The notes under the pieces are model-generated. The model saw nothing but the letters and a program-made list of their open reading frames with translations. It did not search any database and had not been told where the DNA came from. Shown one piece after another: positions 1 to 8,943 of a stretch of 34,759 nucleotides of DNA; position 1 is the first letter of the stretch, and the number at the start of each line of letters is the position of its first letter. The stretch is from the NCBI GenBank assembly GCA_024698805.1, contig JAILQT010000117.1, positions 1 through 34,759 of the forward strand, given 5' to 3'. The stretch comes from Solobacterium sp. GTDB lineage: Bacteria > Bacillota_I > Bacilli_A > Erysipelotrichales > Erysipelotrichaceae. The position numbers were made by a program, and so were the translations under genes.

Positions 1-1
1 T

Positions 2-727
2 GCGGGCATAAAGCAGCCGCCGCTGTTCAAAGATCCCGTCTGTGATGTCAGGATCAGCCTGCCGTCGGATTTTGAGGACCTGGAGATGGATCATGATATC
101 ATCGGTGTCATAAACCGGAGGAAGTCGCACCGTGTATATACGGATGAACCGCTTTCCGCCCTGCAGCTCTCATGGCTGCTGTGGTGCACACAGGGCGTAA
201 AGGATATCCGCGGCAAAGCCTATGCGGCACTGCGTACAGTCCCTTCCGGCGGCGCCAGGCATGCGTTCGAGACCTATCTCTGCATCCGCAGCGTGAGCGG
301 CATTGCACCCGGTTATTATCACTATCTGCCGCAGTATCATGAACTGGAAAGGATTCGTGAAGCGGACGACCTGCAGGAATTCATCGACATATCTTCCGCA
401 TCGCAGAAATGGACGCGGCCAGCCTCGGCCGTATTCTACTGGTCCTTTGTTCCGTACAGGGCGGAATGGCGTTACGGCATGTATACGCACCGCGTCGCCC
501 TGATCGATGCCGGCTACATCAGCCAGAATCTCTATCTCGCCTGCACGGCGCTGCATCTCGGCTCCTGCGCGATCGGCGCCATATCGGAAGATATATGCAA
601 TGCGAAATTCGGACTGGACGGGGAAGAAGAATTCATCCTGCTGATGCAGACGGTGGGAACGGTATCCGATCAGGACAGGCAGAAGGAAGAAGACTTCTAC
701 GCATTCGTCAAAGAGAATGACTGGTAA
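2..727 (+). CDS. SagB-type nitroreductase family protein (5' truncated by window)
   Basis: The frame is open from the first bases of the window, and the residues before the ATG at 86 (ending SLPSDFEDLE) read as family sequence. The ATG at 86 is therefore internal and the true start lies upstream. After it comes an FMN-binding Arg-rich segment (INRRKSHRVYTDEPLS), then LLWCTQG and a proline/glycine segment (TVPSGGARHAFETYL). This order is typical of the SagB/ThcOx nitroreductase subfamily, which uses FMN to oxidise or reduce small molecules or peptide azolines. No azole-synthesis partners (YcaO or precursor peptide) are visible, so a stand-alone oxidoreductase is more likely than a RiPP enzyme. 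The substrate is unknown. The gene converges on tdk and ends at a shared hairpin terminator. Confidence 0.82.
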   Translation, partial: AGIKQPPLFKDPVCDVRISLPSDFEDLEMDHDIIGVINRRKSHRVYTDEPLSALQLSWLLWCTQGVKDIRGKAYAALRTVPSGGARHAFETYLCIRSVSGIAPGYYHYLPQYHELERIREADDLQEFIDISSASQKWTRPASAVFYWSFVPYRAEWRYGMYTHRVALIDAGYISQNLYLACTALHLGSCAIGAISEDICNAKFGLDGEEEFILLMQTVGTVSDQDRQKEEDFYAFVKENDW

Positions 728-728
728 T

Positions 729-755
729 AAAAAAAAGATCGTATGATCTTTTTTT
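729..755. terminator. Bidirectional intrinsic terminator between nitroreductase and tdk
   Basis: AAAAAAAGATC, a GTAT loop and GATCTTTTTTT form a perfect palindrome with A and T tracts on both sides. It lies exactly between two convergent stop codons, so it can end transcription in both directions. Confidence 0.85.
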
Positions 756-757
756 CT

Positions 758-1324
758 TCAGTCTTTGTATAATTTGCCTTCAAGGAAATGCTTGCGGCAC
801 AATGCGATATATTCATCATTCGCACCGAGCAGCACCTGGGAGCCTTCCCGGACGATGCCGTTTTTGTTATACCGCGCATTGCAGGTCGCTTTTGCGCCGC
901 ACCAGCATACCGTCTTTACTTCCTTGATCACATCCGCGATCGCAAGCAGCCTCTCGCTGCCTTCAAACAGGTTCAGCTGGAAATCGCTGCGCAGCCCGTA
1001 ACAGAGCACAGGCACATCGAGGTCATCGACGATATGGGCGAGGAAGTCGATCTGTTCCCTTGTCGCGAACTGGATCTCATCGACGATCACGGCGTGGTAG
1101 GTGCTGATCTCTTCGTCGCTCATTGCGCATATATCCGAAAGCAGCACGCATTCCTTCTGCAGGCCGATGCGGGAGCGGATGATATGGGTGCCGTCCCTTG
1201 TATCGATATTCGTCTTCGCAAGCAGGACTTTCTGTCCCCTTTCGGAATAATTGTATTCAGCCATCAGTGCATTGGCTGTTTTGGAGCTTCCCATAGCCCC
1301 GTAATAGAAGTACAGTTTTGCCAT
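758..1324 (-). CDS. tdk: Thymidine kinase (type II)
   Basis: Phosphorylates thymidine (and deoxyuridine) with ATP in the cytoplasm, for dTMP salvage. The 188 residues show a P-loop (GAMGSSKT, 9-16), the VDEIQF segment (81-86) holding the catalytic Glu83, and the lasso/zinc site Cys140-x-Cys142 with Cys176-x2-His179 (CWCG and CRKHF). The CxC spacing and the CYGLRSDF segment resemble the E. coli enzyme more than the CxxC form of Bacillus. Length is normal. The start follows AAGGGGA. It is the last gene of a tightly packed minus-strand operon, nine bases after the permease stop, and ends at a bidirectional terminator. Confidence 0.96.
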   Translation of the reverse strand: MAKLYFYYGAMGSSKTANALMAEYNYSERGQKVLLAKTNIDTRDGTHIIRSRIGLQKECVLLSDICAMSDEEISTYHAVIVDEIQFATREQIDFLAHIVDDLDVPVLCYGLRSDFQLNLFEGSERLLAIADVIKEVKTVCWCGAKATCNARYNKNGIVREGSQVLLGANDEYIALCRKHFLEGKLYKD

Positions 1325-1333
1325 ATATTCCCC

Positions 1334-2617
1334 TTAATTCCATTCGTCAGTCCATGCCGGGCTCATCGCCTTGATATAGTAGACCAGGGAGACCGCAAAG
1401 CACAGGATGACAGGCACCGCAAACAGCGTCGTCAGCAGCGTGATAATGAGCGGCTGCGTGAAGACGGAAGTCTTCAGTGCGATAAAGATATTCAGCAGAT
1501 AGAACAGGCCGATGCACAGCAGGGACCCGTACAGCAGCGAGGCTTCGCTGCGTATGACTTTACGCAGATCGTCCTCCCGGAACCCGATCTGCGACAGGGC
1601 GAGATATTTCCTGTAGCGTGCAGACGTTTCGGTCGCATATGTGAATACGACAGACAGGGACTGCATGATATTCATGACCGCATAAGACAGGAGGACAAGC
1701 ATGATCTCCAGCGGATCCTCCAGGTTGACCATCGTCGCCAGCAGCAGGATCGCGAGGATAAACAGCATGATGATGTTCTTTTTCAGCACTTTGACGTCCC
1801 TTCTGAGGAAGCCCAGGTAGACGATGGACTCCGCATCATCCAGCCGGATATCGTTGATCCTCCGGTCCAGATACGGCAGCACGATCGATTTGAAGCAGCC
1901 GTTCAGGCCGACCAGGGAGAACATCGACAGCATCATGAACGATTCGCTGTTGAAGTAATACAGAATGACCGGGACAAGGAACAGGCACAGCCAGATGATC
2001 TTCTTTGTCCGTTTTGAGAACAGCGGCTTCATGCCCATATACGGCATCTCCAGGTCGATGCTGATATTGGATCCGTTGATCAGCATCGCGATGGAATTCC
2101 TGTAGGCAAAGCTGAGGTTGAGGATCGTCGTCCAGAAGATGACGAATACAAGAACGAATACGGTGCTTCCGATCGCCCCTGCGGAGACGCTGATCACGGC
2201 AGTCGTATGCAGATAATAGGTCATGAACAGGTTCATCAGCGGCAGAAGCAGCAGCGCCAGGGTGATCCCGACCGGGATCGCAAGCGCCAGCAGGATGAAC
2301 GTCTGCGTCAGCAGATAGGAAGCCAGCTGGATATACGTTGCGCCGCATACAAGCTGCACGGCGAGATCCTTTGCTTTGTTCTTGATGAAGAAGTCATTGG
2401 CGAAGAAGATATCGATGCTCGCGGCGATGATGACGCATACCGTCAGTGTCGTAGCCAGGTCTGTCCGCGAATTGATGAACGTGACACCGACCGAATCGGA
2501 CATCGAGATATTGAAGAACAGGAACATGAACATCGATGTCAGTACGAACGTCAGCCAGTAGAAGAATGCCCGCGTAAAGTCATTTCTCAGCGAACGGACG
2601 GCATTTTTAACGATCAT
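1334..2617 (-). CDS. FtsX-like ABC transporter permease, no ATPase alongside
   Basis: An integral membrane protein of about 427 residues with roughly ten hydrophobic helices. An N-terminal helix follows a short basic stretch (KNAVRSLRNDFTRAFFYW), and helix clusters lie near residues 60-180, 205-245, 280-330 and 365-420. The AIRSLRND-like start and the FxxIKNKAKDLAVQL loop resemble MacB/FtsX and BceB-type permeases. The large extracellular domain of BceB is absent. The ATG at 2617 is chosen because AGGGGG lies seven bases before it; the ATG at 2623 is too close to that site and the one at 2641 lies upstream of it. It overlaps the rlmI stop by 11 bases. No ABC ATPase is adjacent, so its partner and substrate are unknown. 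Confidence 0.8.
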   Translation of the reverse strand: MIVKNAVRSLRNDFTRAFFYWLTFVLTSMFMFLFFNISMSDSVGVTFINSRTDLATTLTVCVIIAASIDIFFANDFFIKNKAKDLAVQLVCGATYIQLASYLLTQTFILLALAIPVGITLALLLLPLMNLFMTYYLHTTAVISVSAGAIGSTVFVLVFVIFWTTILNLSFAYRNSIAMLINGSNISIDLEMPYMGMKPLFSKRTKKIIWLCLFLVPVILYYFNSESFMMLSMFSLVGLNGCFKSIVLPYLDRRINDIRLDDAESIVYLGFLRRDVKVLKKNIIMLFILAILLLATMVNLEDPLEIMLVLLSYAVMNIMQSLSVVFTYATETSARYRKYLALSQIGFREDDLRKVIRSEASLLYGSLLCIGLFYLLNIFIALKTSVFTQPLIITLLTTLFAVPVILCFAVSLVYYIKAMSPAWTDEWN

Positions 2618-3827
2618 ATGCATACCCCCTGACGATCTCAAAGATATAGAATTTCAGGTAACATGTCTCATCCATGTTCCATAACATCGGATGATCGCCG
2701 TTCTGCACGGTCTGCGACACAAGCTTCAGCATCACGCCCGCTTCCAGGGCAGCCTCCTTCAGCATCCTCTCGAACAGGTTCATCTCCATATACCGCGAAC
2801 AGCTGCACGTGACCAGGTAAGACCCGTCTGCCAGGAGCTCCATCGCCTTTTTGTTGATGCGCTTGTAGCCGTTGTATGCCTTCATGACCGTCTTCCTGGA
2901 TTTCGTGAATGCCGGCGGATCGAGGATGATGATGTCGAATGCGTCGTATTCACATCTGTCCAGGTAATCGAACACGTCGTCCTGCACGAAGCTTACGGAT
3001 TTTTCCAGCCCGCTGAGCTGTGCGTTGATAGCTGCTTCTTCCAGTGCGGAAGCGGATACGTCGACAGCCGTAACGGACTTTGCGCCGCCTTTCGCCGCAT
3101 TCAGGGCGAAGCCGCCGGTATGCGTAAAGCAGTCGAGCACGCGCATGCCGCCTGCCAGGTTCCGCACAAGGAGCCGGTTGCTCTTCTGATCAAGGAAATA
3201 ACCGCTCTTCTGCCCGTTGACGAAATCCACCCGGATGCGGATGCCGTTCTCATCGATCACCGCGTACGGCTCATGGCCCGTTTCCTTCCACCATCCTTTA
3301 TACAGCTCCAGGCCTTCCTTCTTCCTGGCCTGCAGGTCGTTGCGTTCATAGATGCCGGTGACCGTTTCGCCGTGCAGCCGCAGGACATCCATGATGGCTT
3401 CATAGATCTCATCCTTACGCTTCTCAATGCCGCAGGAAGTGATCTGCGTAACGATCACATCCGCATACCGGTCTGCGATCAGCCCGGGCATCAGGTCCGA
3501 TTCGCCGTAGACCAGCCTGCAGTCCGTTATATTCTCACGCATGAATGCCAGCCTGTGCCTGTATGCGGCGTCGATCCGTTTTCGGAACAGCTGTGCATCG
3601 ACAGTCTCGTTTTCACGCCGCGTCAGGATGCGCACGGTGATATGGCTTTCCGCATGGAAGAAGCCGCTGCCGTAAAAAGCCCCTCTTTCGTCGTATATGG
3701 CGGCGATATCGCCGGTCATGAGATCATCATCATAAGAGACGACGTTGTTCCTGTAGAGCCATAACTGGCCCCTTCTCAGCCATCCTGTGCCCTCATCGCT
3801 GACGATGACTTTCTTATACATGTTCAT
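2607..3827 (-). CDS. rlmI: Class I rRNA methyltransferase, RlmI/RlmK family (23S m5C)
   Basis: Likely an S-adenosylmethionine-dependent methyltransferase acting on a cytosine C5 in 23S rRNA. The N-terminal part (about 4-80) is a PUA RNA-binding domain. Residues 190-220 carry the family segment NGQKSGYFLDQ, the SAM-binding motif FTHTGGF spans 234-240, LDPPAF is at 302-307, and the TCSCS segment carries the likely catalytic Cys343. Length (406) is normal. The start is supported by GGGAGGAA seven bases upstream, and the ATG overlaps the TGA of the glycosyltransferase by four bases. Exact nucleotide specificity cannot be read from sequence; the E. coli target is C1962. Confidence 0.88.
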   Translation of the reverse strand: MNMYKKVIVSDEGTGWLRRGQLWLYRNNVVSYDDDLMTGDIAAIYDERGAFYGSGFFHAESHITVRILTRRENETVDAQLFRKRIDAAYRHRLAFMRENITDCRLVYGESDLMPGLIADRYADVIVTQITSCGIEKRKDEIYEAIMDVLRLHGETVTGIYERNDLQARKKEGLELYKGWWKETGHEPYAVIDENGIRIRVDFVNGQKSGYFLDQKSNRLLVRNLAGGMRVLDCFTHTGGFALNAAKGGAKSVTAVDVSASALEEAAINAQLSGLEKSVSFVQDDVFDYLDRCEYDAFDIIILDPPAFTKSRKTVMKAYNGYKRINKKAMELLADGSYLVTCSCSRYMEMNLFERMLKEAALEAGVMLKLVSQTVQNGDHPMLWNMDETCYLKFYIFEIVRGYAYDR

Positions 3828-4756
3828 CGGTATTCCTCCCGGTCGCCTTCATCGATGATGTAGACAGGCCTTCTCTTGGATTCCGTGAATATCTTGGATA
3901 TGTACGTCCCGATGATGCCGATGCTGAAAAGCTGGATGCCGCCGATGAAGATGATGACGCAGATCGTTGACGCCCATCCGGCAACAGGATCGCCGAAGAT
4001 GAGTTTCCGGACGACGATGAATACGAGCGCGATAAACGATACCAGCGTCATGATGAACCCGAACCACGACGCAAGCGTCAGCGGCGCATCGGAAAAGGAG
4101 ACGATCCCGTCGAGCGCATAGCGGAACAGGCCCCAGAAGTTCCATTTCGTCTTCCCTGCGGAACGTTCGATATTCTCGTACGAGAACCAGTATGTTTTGA
4201 AGCCGACCCAGGAGAAAAGGCCCTTGGAGAAGCGGTTGTATTCCGACATCGAGACAAGCGCATCGCGCATCTTCCGGTTCATCAGCCGGAAATCGCGCGC
4301 GCCGCTGTCGATATGGATATCGGAAAAACGGTTGAAGACGGAATAGAACCAGTCGGAGAAAAGACTCCGGAGCTTCGGTTCCCCTTTCCGGTTTTTCCGG
4401 CGTGTCGCCGCACAGTCATAGCCCCCGTTCTTCACCTTGTCCAGCATCTCATGCAGGAGTTCCGGGGGATCCTGCAGGTCGGCGTCCATGATCGCCGTAT
4501 ACTCCGTTTCCGCATTGCAGAGCCCGGCATACATGGCAGCTTCCTTGCCGAAGTTGCGCGACAGGCTGATATAGTGGACGAACGGGTATTCTTCCGCTGT
4601 TTTCTTCAGGACGGACAGCGTATCATCTTTGGAACCGTCATTGACAAACAGCAGGGTGCACTCCTCGTCGATCCGCTCTGCTTCCTTCTGAAAAGCTTCC
4701 ATGAAGCGCGGTATGGATTTTTCCTCGTTATAACACGGTACGATCACTGTTAACAT
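3824..4756 (-). CDS. Family 2 glycosyltransferase, polyprenyl-phosphate type (GtrB/DPM1-like)
   Basis: Probably transfers a sugar from a nucleotide donor to a polyprenyl phosphate at the inner face of the membrane, for cell-envelope glycosylation. Seen directly: a GT-A fold start (VIVPCYNEE), VNDGSKDDT near 38-46, the metal-binding DADLQDPP near 91-98, and two C-terminal membrane helices (about 227-251 and 261-286). These are the hallmarks of the GtrB/YkoT/DPM1 group. The ATG at 4756 is preferred because the GT-A domain begins directly after it and GAGGA precedes it; an ATG 57 bases upstream would add a non-conserved leader. It is the first gene of the minus-strand operon with rlmI, the permease and tdk. 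No flippase (GtrA) is present. Confidence 0.87.
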   Translation of the reverse strand: MLTVIVPCYNEEKSIPRFMEAFQKEAERIDEECTLLFVNDGSKDDTLSVLKKTAEEYPFVHYISLSRNFGKEAAMYAGLCNAETEYTAIMDADLQDPPELLHEMLDKVKNGGYDCAATRRKNRKGEPKLRSLFSDWFYSVFNRFSDIHIDSGARDFRLMNRKMRDALVSMSEYNRFSKGLFSWVGFKTYWFSYENIERSAGKTKWNFWGLFRYALDGIVSFSDAPLTLASWFGFIMTLVSFIALVFIVVRKLIFGDPVAGWASTICVIIFIGGIQLFSIGIIGTYISKIFTESKRRPVYIIDEGDREEYR

Positions 4757-4841
4757 ATATTCCTCAGTTATTAATATTACCATCTTTTCCCGCTCTTGTG
4801 TTTTTCCGGTCAATATTGCATGCAGGCGTATGGCAATGGTC

Positions 4842-4850
4842 TGTTATAAT
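4842..4850 (+). promoter_or_regulatory. Extended -10 promoter for HAD gene
   Basis: TGT-TATAAT is a perfect extended -10. No good -35 hexamer lies 16-18 bases upstream. Transcription would start near 4857, directly on the AAAGGAGAG ribosome binding site, giving a leader of about 17 bases. Confidence 0.65.
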
Positions 4851-4873
4851 GAAACAAAGGAGAGAGCATAAAT

Positions 4874-5695
4874 ATGTATAAAATGATAGTTGCGGACCTC
4901 GATGAGACGCTTATTTCTACAGACAGGACGATCACGAAAAAGAATATCGAAGCGATCAAAAGAGCGATCGAAGCAGGCGTTAAGTTCGTGCCTGCAACAG
5001 GCAGGGGCTACAATTCCGTACATGAGACACTGAAGACGCTGGGTCTGTACGATAAGGAACAGCAGTATACGATCTCCTACAACGGCGGTGCGATCACGGA
5101 AAACAAAGGTGAGAAACTGCTCTATTTCCAGGGCATCACCTTTGAGGAAGCGGAAGCACTCTACAAATTTGCCCTCCCGTATGAAGATATCTGCATCCAT
5201 GTCTATACGCCCGACCAGGTATGGGTATACCGCTTCTTCCCCGAAGAAGTCGAATATCTTGCCTGCAGGCAGCCCTGCACCGAGATCTTCGATGACAATA
5301 TCGATTTCCTGAAAGGAAAAGAGATCGTCAAGGCGATCTTCATGAATACGGATTTTGATTACCTGAAGCAGATCGAAGCGAAGATCACCCATCTGACAAA
5401 AGATATGGATGTCTCCTATTCCTCGAACCGCTACATGGAGCTCAACCGCAAAGGCGTCAACAAAGGCGCGGGTCTGCAGAGACTCTGCGACATCATCGGC
5501 ATCGACATCTCGGAAACGATCGCCATCGGCGACAACTTCAACGACCTTTCCATGATCAAGGCGGCCGGACTCGGCGTCGGCGTTGCCAATACCGTTGAAG
5601 CGATGAAGCCGGAATGCGATTACATTACGGAGAATGACTGTGATCATGACGCGATCGCGGAAGTGATCGAAAAGTTCATTTTCAATGAGAGGTAA
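4874..5695 (+). CDS. Cof-type HAD-IIB family phosphatase
   Basis: A cytoplasmic sugar-phosphate or nucleotide phosphatase of the Cof/YidA group. Motif I is DLDETL (Asp8 nucleophile, Asp10 acid/base; Glu replaces the usual Gly after Asp10). Motif II is in ATGR (Thr42), motif III is Lys197 in VNKGAG, and motif IV is GDNFND (220-224, metal site). The cap domain occupies about 85-190. Length (273) is normal for the family. AAAGGAGAG precedes the ATG. The next gene follows after only seven bases, so the two are co-transcribed. Substrate is not predictable. Confidence 0.92.
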   Translation: MYKMIVADLDETLISTDRTITKKNIEAIKRAIEAGVKFVPATGRGYNSVHETLKTLGLYDKEQQYTISYNGGAITENKGEKLLYFQGITFEEAEALYKFALPYEDICIHVYTPDQVWVYRFFPEEVEYLACRQPCTEIFDDNIDFLKGKEIVKAIFMNTDFDYLKQIEAKITHLTKDMDVSYSSNRYMELNRKGVNKGAGLQRLCDIIGIDISETIAIGDNFNDLSMIKAAGLGVGVANTVEAMKPECDYITENDCDHDAIAEVIEKFIFNER

Positions 5696-5702
5696 ATAAG
5701 CA

Positions 5703-6974
5703 ATGTCTGAACGGAAACTGATCCGGTGCGGAAAGCTCTATACCGGCCTGCAGGATGCTTTCCTGAATGATATGTATATCCTTGTCGAGAATGACCGGAT
5801 CGCAGCGATCGCGGACCGGCCAATGACTGAGGATGCACAGTTCATCGATCTTTCCGACGCCCAGGTGACGCCGGGCATGATCGATGCGCATATGCATATG
5901 GACTACTTTGACTGGAGGAAGATCCGTGAAGAAGTCTACACGACGAGCGAGGAGATGAAGACGCTGGCGGTGCTGCGGTGCGCGGAAAAAGCCCTGCGCA
6001 GGGGTTTTACGAGCGTCCGCCATATGGGTGCGATCAATGCCCACGGCTACGGCGTGATCGACGTGAAGCGTGCAATCGACAGCGGTCATTTCAGGGGAGC
6101 CCGCATCAAGGCGGCAGCCCTGAGCCTCTGCTCCCCCGGCTCGCACGGCGATGCCTCGCAGAGCTATGCGCAGAATCCCGAAGTCGCATCGCTTCTGCAG
6201 AAACTGAAGCCTGTGCTCGGCAGCGGGAAGGATTTCTTTACGGATGCCGTACGCAGGGAAGTCAAATACGGTTCGGATTTTATCAAGATCATGGCTACAG
6301 GCGGCTTTTTCACACCGAACGATACGCCCCTGCAGAAACAGCTGAACGATGAAGAACTGAAAGCGATCATCGATACGGCACATGAGCTCGGCACGACCGT
6401 CACGGCACATGTCTACGCGCCGGCGATGATGCAGACGATGCTCGAAATGGGGATCGACGGCATGGAGCACGGCTCGCTGATGGATGAAGAGACAGCCCGC
6501 ATGTTCGAATCCTCGGGCACATACCTTGTACCGACCTTCTGTCCGTATGACGAAGCGGTGCATTACGATCCGGAAAAACTGAAGGACAAGCAGCCGGAAT
6601 TCCGTGCCAAGCTCGAGCTGTACAAAGACCGGCTGATCGAAGGCAGGAAGGTCATCTGCGGCAGCCGGATCAGACTTGGCTACGGGACGGATTTCGTCGC
6701 GAACCACCAGAATTACGACAGCGGCTGGGAATACGACGCCTGGATGCGCAGCGGGATGGAACCCTTCCGGATCCTCAAGGCTGCCACAAAAACGAATGCG
6801 GAGATCCTCGGCATCGATTCCTTTACCGGTACGATCGAAGCAGGAAAGAAAGCGGACATCTCCGCATGGAAGCGTGATCTGCTCACCGATCCGAAGGCAC
6901 TGCTGGACTGCGCCTTCGTCATGAAGGACGGCGAGGTCTTCGAGACCGAGATCAGCGAGGATATCAACAACTGA
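5703..6974 (+). CDS. Amidohydrolase family protein (imidazolonepropionase/Xaa-Pro dipeptidase-like)
   Basis: A metal-dependent hydrolase with a TIM-barrel. Metal ligands are visible: HMH (His63, His65) after PGMIDA, a probable carboxylated Lys195 in DFIKIMATGG, His236 (TAHVY), His256 (MEHG) and Asp330 (YGTDF). The N- and C-terminal strands form the composite beta domain, ending with the family segment GTIEAGKKADI. This arrangement matches the bacterial dipeptidase branch (Xaa-Pro or Xaa-Arg prolidases) as well as imidazolonepropionase-like proteins. No histidine-degradation genes lie nearby, so a dipeptidase or another cyclic amidase is more likely. Two terminators follow directly. Confidence 0.85.
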   Translation: MSERKLIRCGKLYTGLQDAFLNDMYILVENDRIAAIADRPMTEDAQFIDLSDAQVTPGMIDAHMHMDYFDWRKIREEVYTTSEEMKTLAVLRCAEKALRRGFTSVRHMGAINAHGYGVIDVKRAIDSGHFRGARIKAAALSLCSPGSHGDASQSYAQNPEVASLLQKLKPVLGSGKDFFTDAVRREVKYGSDFIKIMATGGFFTPNDTPLQKQLNDEELKAIIDTAHELGTTVTAHVYAPAMMQTMLEMGIDGMEHGSLMDEETARMFESSGTYLVPTFCPYDEAVHYDPEKLKDKQPEFRAKLELYKDRLIEGRKVICGSRIRLGYGTDFVANHQNYDSGWEYDAWMRSGMEPFRILKAATKTNAEILGIDSFTGTIEAGKKADISAWKRDLLTDPKALLDCAFVMKDGEVFETEISEDINN

Positions 6975-6998
6975 AAGGATGCCGCACGGCATCCTTTT
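6974..6998. terminator. Intrinsic terminator at the end of the amidohydrolase gene
   Basis: AAAGGATGCCG and CGGCATCCTTT form a perfect palindrome overlapping the TGA. T residues follow on both strands, so it may also act as a backup terminator for the minus-strand ABC operon. Confidence 0.75.
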
Positions 6999-7009
6999 CC
7001 TGACTGATG

Positions 7010-7040
7010 TGATCCTGTCCTGACGGACGGATCATTTTTT
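7010..7040 (+). terminator. Second intrinsic terminator, plus strand
   Basis: TGATCC, one bulged T, GTCC, a TGAC loop, GGAC and GGATCA form a ten-pair stem followed by six T (7035-7040). Together with the hairpin 12 bases upstream it makes a tandem terminator between convergent operons. Confidence 0.75.
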
Positions 7041-7048
7041 ACGTATTA

Positions 7049-8158
7049 TTACCTGTCCGGCTTTTCCGTATGCTGCAGTACGGCATGGATACGGTTGATC
7101 CCGTCATATTCATATTCCATCACGGAAGTCATCTTTCTCAGGATCATCGCTGAAAGGTCTTCGATATTCTCCAGGGGATCCATCCGGTCACCTTCAAAGC
7201 AGATATCCATCGTCACGGTGCTGTCTGCTTCGGAATACCCGATATCGGTATGCACCGGATAATTCATCCCGCCGATCTGTTTCAGAACGGTCTGGATGAC
7301 CAGTTCTTCAAATGTCAGGATGAGGTGTCTCGCGTCATGGGGACCCTGCATCGCATCCCTGCCGAATCTTTCGAGCTGTTCGAGGACAGCCGGATAATCA
7401 TACGAAGCGGAATGGATCGTGATCCTGGTGTTCTGCAGACGCAGGATGAATCTGCGCGTCTTTTCCCTGACGGGATGCGCGAAGATCTCTTCCGGCGTCC
7501 CTTCTTCATAGATGACCCCTTCATCCATGTAGAAGACCCTGTTTGCGACATTTCTCGCAAACCGCATCTCATGGGTGACGATCATCATCGTCATGCCTTC
7601 CTGTGCAAGATCCCGTATGACGGACAGGACTTCCGCTGCCATAGCCGGATCAAGCGCAGACGTCGGCTCATCGAACAGCAGGATATCGGGATCCATCATG
7701 ATTGCACGGACGATCGCTGTACGCTGTTTCTGCCCGCCGGAGAGCTCATCGGGGAACCGGTCTGCACGTTCTGCCATTCCGACTTTCGCAAGCAGCTCCA
7801 TGGCCTTCTTTTCCGCTTCGGCTTTCGGCATCTTCAGCAGATGCACCGGTGCCGAAGTCACATTACCGAGGACATCCAGGTTATTGAACAGATTGAAAGA
7901 CTGGAATACCATCCCGATCTTCTGCCGTACCTTCGCAGCGTCGCAGGCGGGATCCGTGATATCCGTTCCCTCCAGCAGGATGCGTCCCGAAGTGGACGTC
8001 TCCAGCCGGTTCAGACACCGCAGGAATGTGGATTTGCCCGTGCCGGACGGTCCGATGACAGCGATCACGTCGCCTTTGCGGATCTCGGCATTGATATCTT
8101 TCAGAGGTACGGAAGCAGGAAATTCCTTCCGCAGGTGCTCGATCCGGATCAGTGTCAT
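7049..8158 (-). CDS. Polar amino acid ABC transporter ATP-binding protein with C-terminal extra domain
   Basis: Energises amino acid uptake, GlnQ/HisP type. From the ATG at 8158, the ATPase domain (1-242) has Walker [10 protein letters not shown] (36-44), Q-loop Gln86, signature LSGGQKQR (139-146), Walker B ILLFDE (159-164) and switch His196. The usual protein ends near 245, but this one continues to 369. The extra part contains [10 protein letters not shown] and a MDPLE...YDGINRI run that faintly recall an RsbW/GHKL ATPase fold, without its key Asn and Asp-x-Gly residues. That resemblance is inference. The start overlaps the permease stop as ATGA, with AGGAG seven bases before. It is the last gene of the operon. 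Confidence 0.9.
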   Translation of the reverse strand: MTLIRIEHLRKEFPASVPLKDINAEIRKGDVIAVIGPSGTGKSTFLRCLNRLETSTSGRILLEGTDITDPACDAAKVRQKIGMVFQSFNLFNNLDVLGNVTSAPVHLLKMPKAEAEKKAMELLAKVGMAERADRFPDELSGGQKQRTAIVRAIMMDPDILLFDEPTSALDPAMAAEVLSVIRDLAQEGMTMMIVTHEMRFARNVANRVFYMDEGVIYEEGTPEEIFAHPVREKTRRFILRLQNTRITIHSASYDYPAVLEQLERFGRDAMQGPHDARHLILTFEELVIQTVLKQIGGMNYPVHTDIGYSEADSTVTMDICFEGDRMDPLENIEDLSAMILRKMTSVMEYEYDGINRIHAVLQHTEKPDR

Positions 8159-8790
8159 GCGGGTGCTCCTTTCCTCTTCCTGCCGCGCTTCGGATCGATC
8201 TTTTTCAGCAGGCAGGCGATGCCCAGTGTAATGATCCATGCCAGCAGGAAATACAGCGCTGCCGTAATGATCAGCGGGAAGAACGCTTCATATGTGCGGC
8301 TGCGGATGATATCGCTCATCTTTGTCAGGTCCTGCACGGATATGTAGCCGACGACGGATGTGCTCTTGAGCAGGGAGACGATCTCTCCCCGGTATACAGG
8401 CAGGAAATTCATCGCCGCCTGCGGCAGGATAAAGCGGAAGAACGCCTGGTTCTCGCTGTAGCCGACAGCGAGCGCAGCTTCCCGCTGGCCCGGATCGACG
8501 GCGCCGATGCCGGAACGCAGGATCTCGCTGCCGTATGCGCCGAGGTTCAGGGCAAAACCGATGATCGCGACCGTCACTGCGCTGAGTCCCGTCCTTGCGA
8601 AAACGACATAGAAAAGGATCATCAGCAGGACGACCGTCGGCGTGCCCTGCAGCAGTCTGACATAGATATCCGACAGCAGGTTCGCAAGTTTGCTGCCGGT
8701 CCGCCTGAGCAGGCAGACCGCAAAAGCGAGCAGCGTGCCGACCAGTACGGAACAGACTGTGATCAGGCATGTCGTCGTTATGCCGCGCAC
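8155..8790 (-). CDS. Permease half of a substrate-binding/permease fusion, cut off by TAG
   Basis: This is the membrane part of the interrupted gene described at 8155-9732. It contains a HisM/GlnP-type inner-membrane permease with about five helices and the EAA loop ([25 protein letters not shown] region, residues about 100-125). The in-frame GTG at 8790 is the start of the longest open segment, but it has no convincing ribosome binding site and would omit the amphipathic residues FYKNFIRESRW that normally precede the first helix. Independent translation is therefore doubtful. It overlaps the ATPase start by four bases. Confidence 0.6.
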   Translation of the reverse strand: MRGITTTCLITVCSVLVGTLLAFAVCLLRRTGSKLANLLSDIYVRLLQGTPTVVLLMILFYVVFARTGLSAVTVAIIGFALNLGAYGSEILRSGIGAVDPGQREAALAVGYSENQAFFRFILPQAAMNFLPVYRGEIVSLLKSTSVVGYISVQDLTKMSDIIRSRTYEAFFPLIITAALYFLLAWIITLGIACLLKKIDPKRGRKRKGAPA

Positions 8791-8943
8791 GATCAGTTTC
8801 CATCTGCTTTCACGGATGAAGTTCTTGTAGAAGCTGTCCCGGATGCGTTCGAAGAATCCTTTTGATGCACCGTCAGAGGCCCCTTCTTCCGGCGGAAGGT
8901 CGGAAGAGCGGACTGCGACGACGATCCCGCCTTCGCTGACAGG

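Noticed and set aside
2..727. SagB-type protein as part of a thiazole/oxazole peptide cluster
   Set aside because: No YcaO protein, precursor peptide or exporter is visible; only a 5'-truncated oxidoreductase is at the window edge.
788..2017. A 409-residue plus-strand frame over tdk and the permease
   Set aside because: Spans two real minus-strand genes and their junction; Gln/Asp/Arg-rich shadow sequence.
5682..6992. A 436-residue open frame antisense to the amidohydrolase
   Set aside because: The plus-strand gene has all metal ligands; the antisense product is low-complexity His/Arg/Asp-rich sequence.
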